The notes: generated from the letters alone by a model not told the origin. A stretch of DNA of 45,446 nucleotides from Bacteroidota bacterium (GCA_947476185.1 CANJPX010000022.1:1-45446), one strand, 5' to 3'. Shown: positions 26,047 to 34,248, numbered from the stretch's first letter. Numbers and translations: made by a program.

Positions 26047-26070
26047 TATGTATATACATGTATTTATGTA
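26047..26070 (-). promoter_or_regulatory. Operator-like palindrome upstream of ygiD
   Basis: TATGTATATACATGTATTTATGTA reads here (split: TATGTATATACATG, then TATTTATGTA); it includes the perfect 12-bp palindrome ATGTATATACAT (26048-26059). It lies 17 bases upstream of the ygiD start and closely resembles the element at 26579-26603 upstream of marR. Probable binding site for the MarR protein. Confidence 0.6.
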
Positions 26071-26077
26071 AATTTTT

Positions 26078-26527
26078 TTAACCTCTTAATTTATCCAAAA
26101 GTAAGTTTAACGTAGCTGCTTCTTTTTCAGATAAATTTTTCAAATCCTTCAAAAATGTATTATCCATTTTGTCAAGTTCATCTAAAAGGTCCAATCCTTT
26201 TTTTGTAATAACGACATTTACGGCTCTTCTGTCTTCAGGACAAACCGCACGTTCAACTAATTTTTTAATTCTTAGTTTCTCAACCAGTCTGGAAGCATTT
26301 GAGTTCTTATCAAGCATCCTGTCGATCAAAATATTTACAGTTGCAGGTTTTGGATGTTGCCCCCTGAGTATTCTTAAGATGTTAAATTGCTGTGCGGAAA
26401 TACCGAATGGTTTTAAGTTAAAGTTATGCTTAGCACCTAACCATCCACTGGTAAACAAAATATTTATGAGCATTTTTTGATGCTCATTCTTAAATTTTGT
26501 TTGCTTTATTTCTTTACCGATCTCCAT
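26078..26527 (-). CDS. MarR-family transcriptional regulator
   Basis: A 149-residue winged-helix DNA-binding protein. It has the MarR pattern: helix-rich N-terminus, FGISAQQFNILRILRG (first HTH helices), TVNILIDRMLDKNSNASRLVEKL (recognition helix region), the wing KLVERAVCPEDRRAVNVVITKKG and a C-terminal dimerisation helix (SEKEAATLNLLLDKLRG). MarR dimers typically repress their own operon and release DNA on binding a phenolic or oxidant signal. It heads a five-gene minus-strand operon (dioxygenase, isomerase-like, CDGSH, pirin) and similar operator-like sequences precede both marR and ygiD. The ligand is unknown; a single Cys in VCPEDRR near the wing might be redox-sensing, which is speculation. 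Confidence 0.92.
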   Translation of the reverse strand: MEIGKEIKQTKFKNEHQKMLINILFTSGWLGAKHNFNLKPFGISAQQFNILRILRGQHPKPATVNILIDRMLDKNSNASRLVEKLRIKKLVERAVCPEDRRAVNVVITKKGLDLLDELDKMDNTFLKDLKNLSEKEAATLNLLLDKLRG

Positions 26528-26545
26528 TTATCTATTTTGATGAGA

Positions 26546-26553
26546 CAAAGATA
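26546..26553 (-). promoter_or_regulatory. -7 element of the marR operon
   Basis: The minus strand reads TATCTTTG, a perfect TAnnTTTG match, 18 bases upstream of the marR start. A TTTG sits about 14 bases further upstream, shorter than the usual 19-20. The operator-like element at 26579-26603 lies immediately upstream. Confidence 0.55.
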
Positions 26554-26578
26554 ATAATAATTAAATACAAATACATTA

Positions 26579-26603
26579 TATGTATGTACATTTATTTTAT
26601 GTA
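26579..26603 (-). promoter_or_regulatory. Operator-like element upstream of marR
   Basis: TATGTATGTACATTTATTTT then ATGTA, containing the 8-bp palindrome ATGTACAT. With small gaps it aligns over nearly its whole length with 26047-26070. It covers the -35 side of the marR promoter, where a MarR repressor or activator would act. Confidence 0.6.
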
Positions 26604-26607
26604 GAAC

Positions 26608-27831
26608 TCAGATACTGTTTTTTGCCGCTATCCAGGCACTGGTCCAGGCATTTTGAAAGTTAAAACCACCGGTTACGCCATCTATATCCATAACTTCTCC
26701 CGCAAAGTACAGGTTAGTATTGATCTTGCTTTGCATGGTGCTAAAGTCAATTTCCTTTAAATTGACCCCTCCACAGGTAACAAATTCTTCTTTGAAGGTC
26801 GTTTTTCCCTCTACTTTGTATTCATCACTTATTAAAAAATGCGATAATAAATTAGCATTCTTCTTTGGTAGATCTGCCCATCTTATTGTTTCATTTATCC
26901 CTGCCTTTTGAACTAAGCATTCCCAAAGTCGTTTTGGTAATTCGAAAGGGCAATTGGTCATGATCATTTTAGAGGGATTTTCTTCCCTTTGGTTATTGAA
27001 TTCTATTCTTATTTTTTCTTCCGTATGTTTTGGAAGCCATGTTATAAGCGCAGTGAATTTATAATTGAGATCATTTAAAATCCTAGCCCCCCATGCCGAG
27101 GCTTTTAAAATTGCAGGTCCGCTTAGTCCCCAGTGCGTGATCATTATCGCTCCTTCCGTCTCTAATTTTGCGTTACTCACTCTTACTTTCGCATGAGGAA
27201 CAGAAACGCCCATTAATTCTGTGATCTTATTATTCGGGATGTTAAAAGTGAATAAAGAAGGCACAGGCTTTACAATGGAATGACCAAGTTTTTTTAACCA
27301 ATCGTATGCATTTTCTTTTGAATTTCCGCCTGTTGCTATTATCAGGCGATCACATGTAAATATCCCTCCGCCATTCGCTTTCAGAGTAAATGTCTCATCA
27401 TCATTTTTAATGACCCCTTCTATATCAACATTTAGTTTTATTTTAACACCAACTTTATCCGCCTCTTGTAAAAGGCAATTGACAATGGTTTCGGAATTAT
27501 CAGAAACCGGAAACATTCTACCATCTGCTTCAGTTTTTAATTCTACACCACGTTCTTTGAACCAATTTACAGTATCGGCAGCAGAAAATCTGCTGAAAGC
27601 ATTCCGTAATTCTTTTTCACCGCGTGGATAATTTTTTATCAATACACCATTATCAAAACAGGCGTTTGTGACATTGCATCTTCCTCCGCCGGAAACACGC
27701 ACCTTGGAAAGAAGTTTTGAGTTCTTTTCCAAGATAGTGACAGCACAGCCTTGATGCATTTGTGCACAATTAATTGCTGCAAAAAATCCCGCAGCACCAC
27801 CCCCGATCACTATCACATTTAATGGACTCAT
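26608..27831 (-). CDS. FAD-dependent oxidoreductase of the BaiN/HI0933 family
   Basis: A 407-residue flavoprotein with the Rossmann FAD-binding fingerprint IGGGAAGFFAAINCAQ at the start, then SKVRVSGGGRCNVTNAC typical of the HI0933/YhiN group, IIATGGNSKENAYDWLKKLGHSI, and a C-terminal FAGEVMDIDGVTGGFNFQNAWTSAWIA with the second FAD contact. The length fits the family. Most members have no assigned reaction; BaiN was reported in bile-acid-metabolising clostridia, which need not apply here. Cytoplasmic. It is upstream of the MarR operon on the same strand with 80 bases between, so it is likely a separate unit given the operator and promoter in that gap. Confidence 0.9.
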   Translation of the reverse strand: MSPLNVIVIGGGAAGFFAAINCAQMHQGCAVTILEKNSKLLSKVRVSGGGRCNVTNACFDNGVLIKNYPRGEKELRNAFSRFSAADTVNWFKERGVELKTEADGRMFPVSDNSETIVNCLLQEADKVGVKIKLNVDIEGVIKNDDETFTLKANGGGIFTCDRLIIATGGNSKENAYDWLKKLGHSIVKPVPSLFTFNIPNNKITELMGVSVPHAKVRVSNAKLETEGAIMITHWGLSGPAILKASAWGARILNDLNYKFTALITWLPKHTEEKIRIEFNNQREENPSKMIMTNCPFELPKRLWECLVQKAGINETIRWADLPKKNANLLSHFLISDEYKVEGKTTFKEEFVTCGGVNLKEIDFSTMQSKINTNLYFAGEVMDIDGVTGGFNFQNAWTSAWIAAKNSI

Positions 27832-27949
27832 TTATTACTTATATTTTTTGTAAGTATAGCTAAATTCTGTATATGTTTGAAATGACTACTTCAAAACATT
27901 TACAATTAACCGTTCATGGAGTTTTATGGAAAAATATCCTTCAAACTAA

Positions 27950-28474
27950 AACTACAATACAAATTTGATAATACAATTAGCAAGTGGCCGTGTCTACAAT
28001 AAATTTGACAGTGTGTTGGTGTTGGCAAGTAATTCACTTCCTGAAAAATATACGAATGAACTGGAGCCCTTGGACATGTAAAGTCTGACTGATTATAATG
28101 ATAAATTTTTAAGCGGTTTTAGAAGTGAAAGTTATCAGATCGATGTGAAAACAGGTTTTGAAAAGTCGAAAGTTACCATGGAGAGCGGGATACGCACATC
28201 TATTCAGCGGGATATTGCTGGCGACCATCAGCAAATAACTTCGGTAAGTACTGTTTATAACGACATCACATTTAAGCATATCTTATTACCGATCTGGTTG
28301 AGTGCTTATCGTTACAACGACCAAGTTTTTCGTTTTATGATCAATGGCAGAACCGGAGAAGTGCAAGGAGAAAGACCTTACAGTGTCATTAAAATTGTTT
28401 TTGCTGTGCTAGCGGTTATTGCAGTTGCTGTGGTAGGTTTCCTCGTTTTTAGTTATTATAAGCAGCATCAATGA
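27950..28474 (+). pseudogene. Decayed C-terminal remnant of a zinc-ribbon membrane protein
   Basis: The open frame from 28145 (109 residues, GTG start) is only the end of a longer gene. Reading the same frame upstream gives SGRVYNKFDSVLVLASNSL, then LPEKYTNELEPLDM, a TAA stop at 28079-28081, then SLTDYNDKFLSGFRSESYQI joining the frame. The end shows DITFKHILLPIWLSAYRY, FMINGRTGEVQGERPYS, one membrane helix (IVFAVLAVIAVAVVGFLVF) and a short tail. This matches my memory of the C-terminal half of ~370-400 residue TFIIB-type zinc-ribbon membrane proteins. The zinc-ribbon part and most of the N-terminus are missing and the stop at 28079 breaks the rest. Function of the family is unknown to me. Confidence 0.72.
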
Positions 28475-28487
28475 TCTTTAATAATAA

Positions 28488-28787
28488 TTATTTAAAGGCT
28501 TCATACAAGCCGAGTCTGTTTTTTAATTTTGTAATTTCATTTTGCATGGATTCATTTCTTTGCAAAAGGTGTGTGATGGCTTCAATCCCTTCTATGTTGA
28601 TGTCCATATCGTAATAGAGACGGATAATTTTTTCCAGTTTATATAATTGGTTCGTATCAATAAAAGTTTTTTCTTCTATTGTGGTTATCTCTATCAAGCC
28701 AAATTCCTGTAAGGAGCTGATGAAAGAAATTTCAATCTGGTGATTGATACAAAATTCAGTTGTCGATATTAAATTTTCCATTTCCAT
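28488..28787 (-). CDS. CbpM-like chaperone modulator (MerR-type HTH)
   Basis: A 99-residue protein with the MerR/CbpM plan: an N-terminal helix pair (LISTTEFCINHQIEISFISSL), EFGLIEI, then LYKLEKIIRLYYDMDINIEGIEAI and a leucine-rich coiled coil (LQRNESMQNEITKLKNRLGLY). In E. coli, CbpM binds and inhibits the J-protein CbpA. It lies seven bases after the dnaJ-type gene on the same strand, so they form a two-gene operon and this is probably its regulator. The sequence similarity to CbpM is weak, so context carries much of the call. Confidence 0.82.
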   Translation of the reverse strand: MEMENLISTTEFCINHQIEISFISSLQEFGLIEITTIEEKTFIDTNQLYKLEKIIRLYYDMDINIEGIEAITHLLQRNESMQNEITKLKNRLGLYEAFK

Positions 28788-28794
28788 CGCTTCG

Positions 28795-29682
28795 TTAAGA
28801 TTTAGATAATGTCGTAAATAACTCTTTTTGTTTTTCTGTTAAATTGGTTGGGAGCTTAATGGTATAAGTGATAAATAGATCACCATACTGTCCATCTTGT
28901 TTGTAAACTGGGAAGCCTTTGCCTTTTAATTTAACCTTGGTTCCATTTTGTGTTTCCGGATTTACTTTCAGTTTTACTTTTCCATCAAAGGTGTCGACTG
29001 TTATCTCTCCGCCTAATACGGCAGTATATAGGTCAAGATCGATGGAGGCGTATAAATTATTTCCTTCCCGTTTAAAAACAGAATCATTTGTGATAGAAAA
29101 GCTGATGTATAGATCACCATTAGGACCGCCATTTACACCGGGTGCACCATGGTTTGCAATTTTTATTGTTTGCCCATTTTCAATACCTGCCGGAATTGTT
29201 ATTCTGATATTTTTACCGTTAACAGTTAATGTTTGTTGTTGTGTTTTATAAACGTCAGTTAATTTAAGTTGTAATTCGGCATTGAAATCTTGGCCTCTGA
29301 ATTTTGCTTGTCGGCCACTACCTGAGCGGGAAGAACCACCAAACATCGATTCGAAAAAATCAGAAGAAAAATCTTCTCCAAAACCTCCTGAGGCGGATTG
29401 CCTGTTCCTGCCGGATGATTGATTTTGCGCTTGTTGCGCCTTTTCATATTCTTCACCATGTTTCCAATCCTTGCCGTATTTATCATATTTTTTACGATTT
29501 TCAGGATCACTTAAAACCTCGTTTGCTTCATTTATTTGCTGAAATTGTTTGTTAGCTTCCTTATTATTTGGATTGAGATCGGGATGATATTTCCTAGCTA
29601 ATTTCCTGTATGCTTTTTTTATATCTTCTTGAGAAGCATCTTTCGTAAGACCCAATATCTTATAGTAATCAATATATTCCAT
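28795..29682 (-). CDS. cbpA: CbpA-like DnaJ co-chaperone
   Basis: A 295-residue J-domain protein of the curved-DNA-binding CbpA type. The N-terminal J domain (1-70) carries the HPD motif at 33-35 needed to stimulate DnaK. Next is a Gly/Ser/Gln-rich linker with [18 protein letters not shown], then the two C-terminal substrate-binding domains ([58 protein letters not shown]). The zinc-finger domain of classical DnaJ is absent. Length and order match CbpA. It works as a cytoplasmic DnaK partner and heads a unit with the CbpM-like gene. It could also be called a DnaJ type II protein. Confidence 0.92.
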   Translation of the reverse strand: MEYIDYYKILGLTKDASQEDIKKAYRKLARKYHPDLNPNNKEANKQFQQINEANEVLSDPENRKKYDKYGKDWKHGEEYEKAQQAQNQSSGRNRQSASGGFGEDFSSDFFESMFGGSSRSGSGRQAKFRGQDFNAELQLKLTDVYKTQQQTLTVNGKNIRITIPAGIENGQTIKIANHGAPGVNGGPNGDLYISFSITNDSVFKREGNNLYASIDLDLYTAVLGGEITVDTFDGKVKLKVNPETQNGTKVKLKGKGFPVYKQDGQYGDLFITYTIKLPTNLTEKQKELFTTLSKS

Positions 29683-29796
29683 GAAGTATAATTTTGGAGA
29701 AAATTATGAAATTAAAAAGAGTTGAGCAGTGATATTCGTCACTGGTATTCTGAGTTTTAATTTAGAGTCGTTATTTTGTTATTCGGGAGGAAACAA

Positions 29797-30282
29797 TTAC
29801 TTAATTAGTGCAATAACCTCATCACTACTCCAGTCAAAGCCTTCTAATTTACTCATTATCACCCGGCCATTTTTGTCGAGCAGGTAAGTGGTTGGAAATA
29901 CGCGGATACTCAGTTCATTCAGCGGTTTATCGGATTGGTAAAAATCAAGTGTATTGCAATATTTTTCATTGAATTTTTTGATCTTTTCGGCACTTTCATC
30001 ACTAACCATCAATACTTTTAATTTGTCGAGGCCGACAGTGACCTGCAGATTATCGATGCTTGGTAGTTCCTTGATGCAATCGCCACACCATGTCTGGAAA
30101 TAACTGATCAGCACATATTGCCCTTTGAAGGATGCAATTTTAATCGCATTCCCTTGATCATCTGTAAGATCATTTTTATAGGCAGGTAAAGTGGGAACTG
30201 TTTTATATGCTTTGTAAAACCAACCGGCAATACAGATCAAAATAATAACTGAAAATATGTAAAGCGTTTTTTTAAATACCAT
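29797..30282 (-). CDS. Membrane-anchored TlpA-like thiol-disulfide protein
   Basis: An envelope thioredoxin-fold protein of 161 residues. From the ATG at 30282 it begins with an uncleaved membrane anchor (TLYIFSVIILICIAGWF), then the TlpA/ResA-like domain with WCGDC (W65-C69; the active-site CXXC is C66 and C69), preceded by YVLISYFQT and followed by KELPSIDNLQ; FPTTYLLDKNGRVI carries the cis-proline. A GTG at 30309 would add nine residues and start six bases after the peptidase gene. The domain should face the periplasm and may reduce disulfides in cytochrome c maturation or in secreted proteins. It is in an operon with the M28 peptidase; no adjacent partner shows its substrate. Confidence 0.86.
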   Translation of the reverse strand: MVFKKTLYIFSVIILICIAGWFYKAYKTVPTLPAYKNDLTDDQGNAIKIASFKGQYVLISYFQTWCGDCIKELPSIDNLQVTVGLDKLKVLMVSDESAEKIKKFNEKYCNTLDFYQSDKPLNELSIRVFPTTYLLDKNGRVIMSKLEGFDWSSDEVIALIK

Positions 30283-30315
30283 TATACCGATCTTTTCCGT
30301 TTTGCCCACGCAGGG

Positions 30316-31689
30316 TTAGTGCAAACCATATTCGCTTATCAGCCATATCATCGAGGCCATTGAGGCTCCGCCTAATTCCAGTTCACGTTTATTTATTGCT
30401 TCAAATCTATCAATTGGTGTATGATGGAAATCAAAATAGCGTTGTGAATCCGGTCTTAATTCCATCAATGGAACTCCAAGTGCTTTCATTGGCTCAATAT
30501 CGGATCCCCCGCCATCACCATCTAGGTCATATACTCCATAAGGTTCTAACAGAGGTCGCCAACTTAACATTTTAGATTTTATCGATGGAGTAGCATCGCT
30601 GCTAAATCCGCGCGGAGTAAATCCTCCTGCATCGGATTCCATGGCAACAATATGTTTTTCATTTTTCAATTTCGCAATTTCAGCATATTTTTTTCCGCCT
30701 CTTCCGCCATTTTCTTCATTCATAAATGCAACAGCACGAATGGTGCATTTGGGTTTTAATCCGAGTGCCTTATAGATACGGATCACTTCAATAGATTGAA
30801 CGATACCGGCACCATCATCATGCGCACCTGTTCCTGTGTCCCATGAATCTAAATGTCCGCCAACAACAATAAATTCGTCTTTTTTCTCAGCGCCATAAAT
30901 TTCTCCGATAACGTTATAAGATTTTTCATCCGGTAAAGTTTTGCAAGACATTTTTAAAAAGAACTTTAATTCTTTATCCGTTTTTAAATACGTACTCATC
31001 CAATTTGCTGCGTTTGTGCTTATTGCACAAGCCGGAATTTTATGTAAACTGTCTTTATATCCCATAACACCTGTATGTGGATTATCATCTTGCACCAACG
31101 AACAAGAGCGAACGATCACAGCAATAGCGCCATATTTTACAGCTTCGGATGCGCCAGAAAAGCGTTGTTTCACAGCCTTCCCATATGCATTAAAAGTTTC
31201 AATAAATGTAGGGTCCATGGGTTGATTATAAAATACGATCTTCCCTTGGATTTTTTCTTTGCCTATTTTTTCTAATTCCTCGATTCCGTTTACTTCAACT
31301 ACCTGAGCAGTGATCCCTTCGATGGGAGTTGCTATGGAACCACCTAATGCGCAAATAGGAACTTCTTTTATCCCTTTTCCTCCGGAAGAAATTATTTTTC
31401 CAACTTCTTTTTCGCCACGCACCCAATGAGGGACCATACATTCCTGTAAAAATACGGTGTCAGCTCCGGCTTCCTTCATCGCTTTGAAGGTCCATTCAAC
31501 AGCCTGTTGCGCCTGTGGTGAACCACTTAAACGACCTCCGATCTTATTCGATAAATAATCGAGATTGGAATAACTTTTTCCGTTGGCCAATGCTTCGTTA
31601 AAGATCTTTTTGATGGTAGCAGAATCAGTTTGAGCGAAAGTTGCGGTTGTTGAAAAGAGTAGAATTGTGAGGATAAATTTTGTTCTCAT
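30316..31689 (-). CDS. Secreted M28-family zinc metallopeptidase
   Basis: A 457-residue aminopeptidase- or carboxypeptidase Q-like protein. A signal peptide (LTILLFSTTATFAQ) predicts export. The M28 metal site is visible: GGHLDSWDTGTGAHDD (His, Asp and bridging Asp), NEENGGRGG (catalytic and ligand glutamates), and a C-terminal FDFHHTPIDRFE that supplies the last histidine. A protease-associated-type insertion lies before it (about residues 120-230). Family members remove N-terminal amino acids or dipeptides. It probably digests peptides in the periplasm or outside. It is followed within 33 bases by the TlpA-like gene and preceded by DUF721 and recF on the same strand. Confidence 0.92.
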   Translation of the reverse strand: MRTKFILTILLFSTTATFAQTDSATIKKIFNEALANGKSYSNLDYLSNKIGGRLSGSPQAQQAVEWTFKAMKEAGADTVFLQECMVPHWVRGEKEVGKIISSGGKGIKEVPICALGGSIATPIEGITAQVVEVNGIEELEKIGKEKIQGKIVFYNQPMDPTFIETFNAYGKAVKQRFSGASEAVKYGAIAVIVRSCSLVQDDNPHTGVMGYKDSLHKIPACAISTNAANWMSTYLKTDKELKFFLKMSCKTLPDEKSYNVIGEIYGAEKKDEFIVVGGHLDSWDTGTGAHDDGAGIVQSIEVIRIYKALGLKPKCTIRAVAFMNEENGGRGGKKYAEIAKLKNEKHIVAMESDAGGFTPRGFSSDATPSIKSKMLSWRPLLEPYGVYDLDGDGGGSDIEPMKALGVPLMELRPDSQRYFDFHHTPIDRFEAINKRELELGGASMASMIWLISEYGLH

Positions 31690-31731
31690 ATATGTTTATT
31701 TTTTAGTTCGATGCTTGTATTCATTTTAGAT

Positions 31732-32022
31732 TTATCTCAATATTACTTCAACAATAACCTGACTGCCAACTTCATCATTCAGCATTTTTACAATTTTACT
31801 TTTTGCCAAAGAAAGTTCATTTCTCAAAGCAGCTGAATCTAAGGTAACAAAAAGTTGTTGATGTTTAATGTAAAGATCTTTCGTATGTTTTGCGATCATA
31901 ACACCCATAACACTTTCCCATGAAGCAATTAAGCGCCTTTCTGCAAGCTTGTCGTCCAGCTTGTAGGCTTTTAATAATTGATCAATTACTTCTTTTAAAC
32001 TATGTTCGTTGTGTTTACTCAT
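31732..32022 (-). CDS. DUF721 (DciA-like) protein
   Basis: A 96-residue protein with the DUF721 pattern: SLKEVIDQLLKAYKLDDKLAERR, then LIASWESVMGVMIAKHTKDLYIKHQQLFVTLDSAALRNELS (split by strand), ending in a Val/Ile-rich strand. In other bacteria the DUF721 family includes DciA, which loads or assists the replicative helicase. The short Bacteroidota form is mainly the KH-like part. It lies downstream of recF on the same strand, an arrangement known for this family, though a 226-bp repeat-rich gap separates them. Replication role is inferred from family and neighbour. Confidence 0.88.
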   Translation of the reverse strand: MSKHNEHSLKEVIDQLLKAYKLDDKLAERRLIASWESVMGVMIAKHTKDLYIKHQQLFVTLDSAALRNELSLAKSKIVKMLNDEVGSQVIVEVILR

Positions 32023-32029
32023 TATTTTA

Positions 32030-32125
32030 TTTGTTCATTTGTTCAACAGGTCATTGGTTTAACAGTTCATTGGTTCATTAGTTTAATAGTTCATTGGTTC
32101 AACAGTTCATTAGTTCATTGGTTTA
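32030..32125. repeat. Degenerate tandem repeats of AGTTCATTGGTTCA type
   Basis: Several loose copies of TTCATTGGTT/TTCATTAGTT, spaced about 13-16 bases, fill the gap between DUF721 and recF. No coding function; simple-sequence expansion is the simplest reading. Confidence 0.75.
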
Positions 32126-32164
32126 CTGTGTACCTGTTAATTTTTTTATTGCAATTGCTATTTA

Positions 32165-32275
32165 TTTATACCCAAATCCCAATTTCCAATTGCCGAATCC
32201 CAATCTCCATTCCCCAATCCCTAATCTCTATCCCCTTATCTCCATTCCCTAATCCCCATTCCCAACAGCTCCATT
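32165..32275. repeat. C-rich degenerate CCCAATC-type repeat running into recF
   Basis: Many copies of CCC(A/T)AATC and TCC(A/C)ATTCCC-like units lie on the plus strand from about 32165 to 32275. The recF stop codon (32249) is inside this tract, so the last eight or so RecF codons (GAVGNGD end) derive from it. Confidence 0.7.
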
Positions 32276-33355
32276 TTTAATGTTGAACACTTTAAAATCT
32301 ACACTGCTTGATTTGAATAATTCAGACAATCGTGTTGGATGCGTATCTGTAATAAATAGTTGTCCGAAATTATCACCGCTTACCAATTCCATCAATTGTT
32401 TTACACGCAGATCATCTAATTTATCATAAATATCATCCAGTAATAAAATAGGAGTGACTTGTTTAATATTTTTTATGTAATCAAATTGCGCCAATTTCAG
32501 TGCAATCAAAAATGATTTTTGCTGTCCTTGCGAAGCGAATTTCTTTATCGGATATTCATTAATGGTAAATTCAAGATCATCTTTGTGTATCCCGACAGTT
32601 GTGTATTCTATTGCTCTGTCGCGGTTAAGTGCTTTTTCGAGAACATCTGCAAATGAATTTTCATTCAGATGAGAAGAATACAGGATGTTCACTTTTTCAC
32701 GTCCTCCAGAAATTAATTCATAATACTTTTGAAAAATAGGAACAAAGCGTTCTATGAAATTTTGTCTGCATTTATGAACTTTTATACCGTATTCTATCAA
32801 TTGAATATCCCAGATATCTAGGGAATCTTTATCGAATTTCCGGCTATCACCAAACTGTTTCAATAAGGCATTTCTTTGAGAAAGAACCTTGTTGTAACTG
32901 ATCAGGTTTTCGAGGTATTCACGGTCAAATTGAGCGATCACGCTATCAATGAACCGTCTTCTACTTTCGCTGCCTTCGGTAATTAATTCAGAATCGGCCG
33001 GAGAGATCATGACCAATGGGTATAGCCCGATGTGATCTGCCAGTCGGGAATATTCCTTTTTATTCCGTTTGAATTGCTTCTTTTGATTTCTTTTCAGTCC
33101 GCAATAGATCTCATCGTCCCTGTCGGGCATTCCAAAAACGCCCTGAATGAGGAAAAAAGGAGATTCATGCAAGATATTCTGGCTATCGATGGGGTTGAAA
33201 AAGCTTTTACAGAAAGAAAGATAGTGAATAGCATCCAGAATATTGGTCTTTCCCTCGCCATTATTGCCTGTTAAGCAGTTTATCTGTTCGCTGAAGCTGA
33301 GTTCGGCTTCCGGGTAATTTTTAAAATTTAATACAGATAATTTCTTTAAAAACAT
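32249..33355 (-). CDS. recF: DNA replication and repair protein RecF
   Basis: SMC-like ABC ATPase that loads RecA at gaps with RecO and RecR. The 368 residues start MFLKKLSVLNFKNY and carry Walker A GNNGEGKT (30-37) followed by NILDAIHYLSFCKSFF, the ABC signature region FASQGQQKSFLIALKLAQ, and Walker B PILLLDDIYDKLDDLRVKQL. Length fits the family. It is divergent from the TPR/ribH side and heads the minus-strand run to DUF721. The C-terminal end lies in a C-rich repeat tract (32249-32275), so its last residues may vary between strains. Confidence 0.95.
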   Translation of the reverse strand: MFLKKLSVLNFKNYPEAELSFSEQINCLTGNNGEGKTNILDAIHYLSFCKSFFNPIDSQNILHESPFFLIQGVFGMPDRDDEIYCGLKRNQKKQFKRNKKEYSRLADHIGLYPLVMISPADSELITEGSESRRRFIDSVIAQFDREYLENLISYNKVLSQRNALLKQFGDSRKFDKDSLDIWDIQLIEYGIKVHKCRQNFIERFVPIFQKYYELISGGREKVNILYSSHLNENSFADVLEKALNRDRAIEYTTVGIHKDDLEFTINEYPIKKFASQGQQKSFLIALKLAQFDYIKNIKQVTPILLLDDIYDKLDDLRVKQLMELVSGDNFGQLFITDTHPTRLSELFKSSSVDFKVFNIKNGAVGNGD

Positions 33356-33494
33356 CAGGGTCTCACTATGTAAATTTAGCGTTTCTTAAGCGGTAAGGAC
33401 CTTTTAGCTAAAAGCGAGTAGGAAATAGGCCCTCGGTGGTAAAAATAACCAAAAAACACAGGAAAATTCAGAATGTTCAGAATTAATTATAGAT

Positions 33495-33521
33495 ATTGCA
33501 AAAAAAACTTATTTTTGCAAT
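33495..33521 (+). promoter_or_regulatory. Perfect 10-bp inverted repeat over the TPR-gene promoter
   Basis: ATTGCAAAAA (33495-33504) and TTTTTGCAAT (33512-33521) form a perfect 10-bp inverted repeat with a 7-base spacer. TATTTTTG inside it (33510-33517) fits the -7 consensus for the gene at 33546. It may be an operator or chance A/T symmetry. Confidence 0.45.
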
Positions 33522-33545
33522 CCATTAACAAGATTTAAATAAATT

Positions 33546-34232
33546 ATGGCAAAAGAGATAAATGATGAACCAATTTTAGACGTTGAACAGGCGTTTAGCA
33601 AAACTGAACTATATATTGAGCAAAATAAAAAGACCATTGGGTTGATTTTAGGTGCTATTGTGGTATTGGTTGGCGGATATCTGGCTTATAAATATTGGTA
33701 TGTTGCAGGTGAAGAAACCAAAGCAAGAGCAGAAATGTTTGTTGCGGAGGATTATTTCGGTAAAGATTCAGTCGATTACGCTATGAATGGCGATAAAAAT
33801 GGGTCTATAGGTTTTACTCAGATCGTTGATGATTACGGAATTACCCCTTCAGGAAACCTTGCAGAATATTATTTGGGAGTATGTTATCTGAAAAAAGGCC
33901 AATACGAGGAAGCAATCACTCATTTGGAAAAATTTGACGGCAACGACCAAATGTTGGCCCCATTAGCAACCGCTTGTATTGGTGATGCGAATATGGAATT
34001 GGGAAAGACTGACGAAGCAATCACTTATTATTTGAAAGCCGCAGAACAAAATAATAATCAATTCAATTCTCCAATTTGTTTGAAAAAAGCAGGATTGGCA
34101 TATGAAGAAAAACAAAATTATGCAGATGCGATCAAAATTTATGAGCGCATAAAAAATGAATATGCCGAAACGAATGAAGGAAGAGAAATGGAGAAATTCA
34201 TTTCCCGTGCAAAAGTTTTAGGTAATCTGTAA
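33546..34232 (+). CDS. TPR protein with N-terminal membrane anchor
   Basis: A 228-residue protein with a cytoplasmic start, one membrane segment (TIGLILGAIVVLVGGYLAY, about residues 35-55) and then TPR repeats: NLAEYYLGVCYLKKGQYEEAI, LATACIGDANMELGKTDEAI and CLKKAGLAYEEKQNYADAIKIY. The layout resembles YfgM and YbgF-like proteins, with the TPR part in the periplasm and bound to a partner. The specific partner is unknown. It is divergent from recF and upstream of ribH, an arrangement I associate with Bacteroidota, but a terminator separates it from ribH. Confidence 0.85.
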   Translation: MAKEINDEPILDVEQAFSKTELYIEQNKKTIGLILGAIVVLVGGYLAYKYWYVAGEETKARAEMFVAEDYFGKDSVDYAMNGDKNGSIGFTQIVDDYGITPSGNLAEYYLGVCYLKKGQYEEAITHLEKFDGNDQMLAPLATACIGDANMELGKTDEAITYYLKAAEQNNNQFNSPICLKKAGLAYEEKQNYADAIKIYERIKNEYAETNEGREMEKFISRAKVLGNL

Positions 34233-34248
34233 TTTTAACTGTTCTTTT

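Noticed and set aside
32002-32280. 92-residue plus-strand open frame between DUF721 and recF
   Set aside because: It is produced by the TTCATTGGTT and CCCAATC repeats and overlaps both neighbouring genes.
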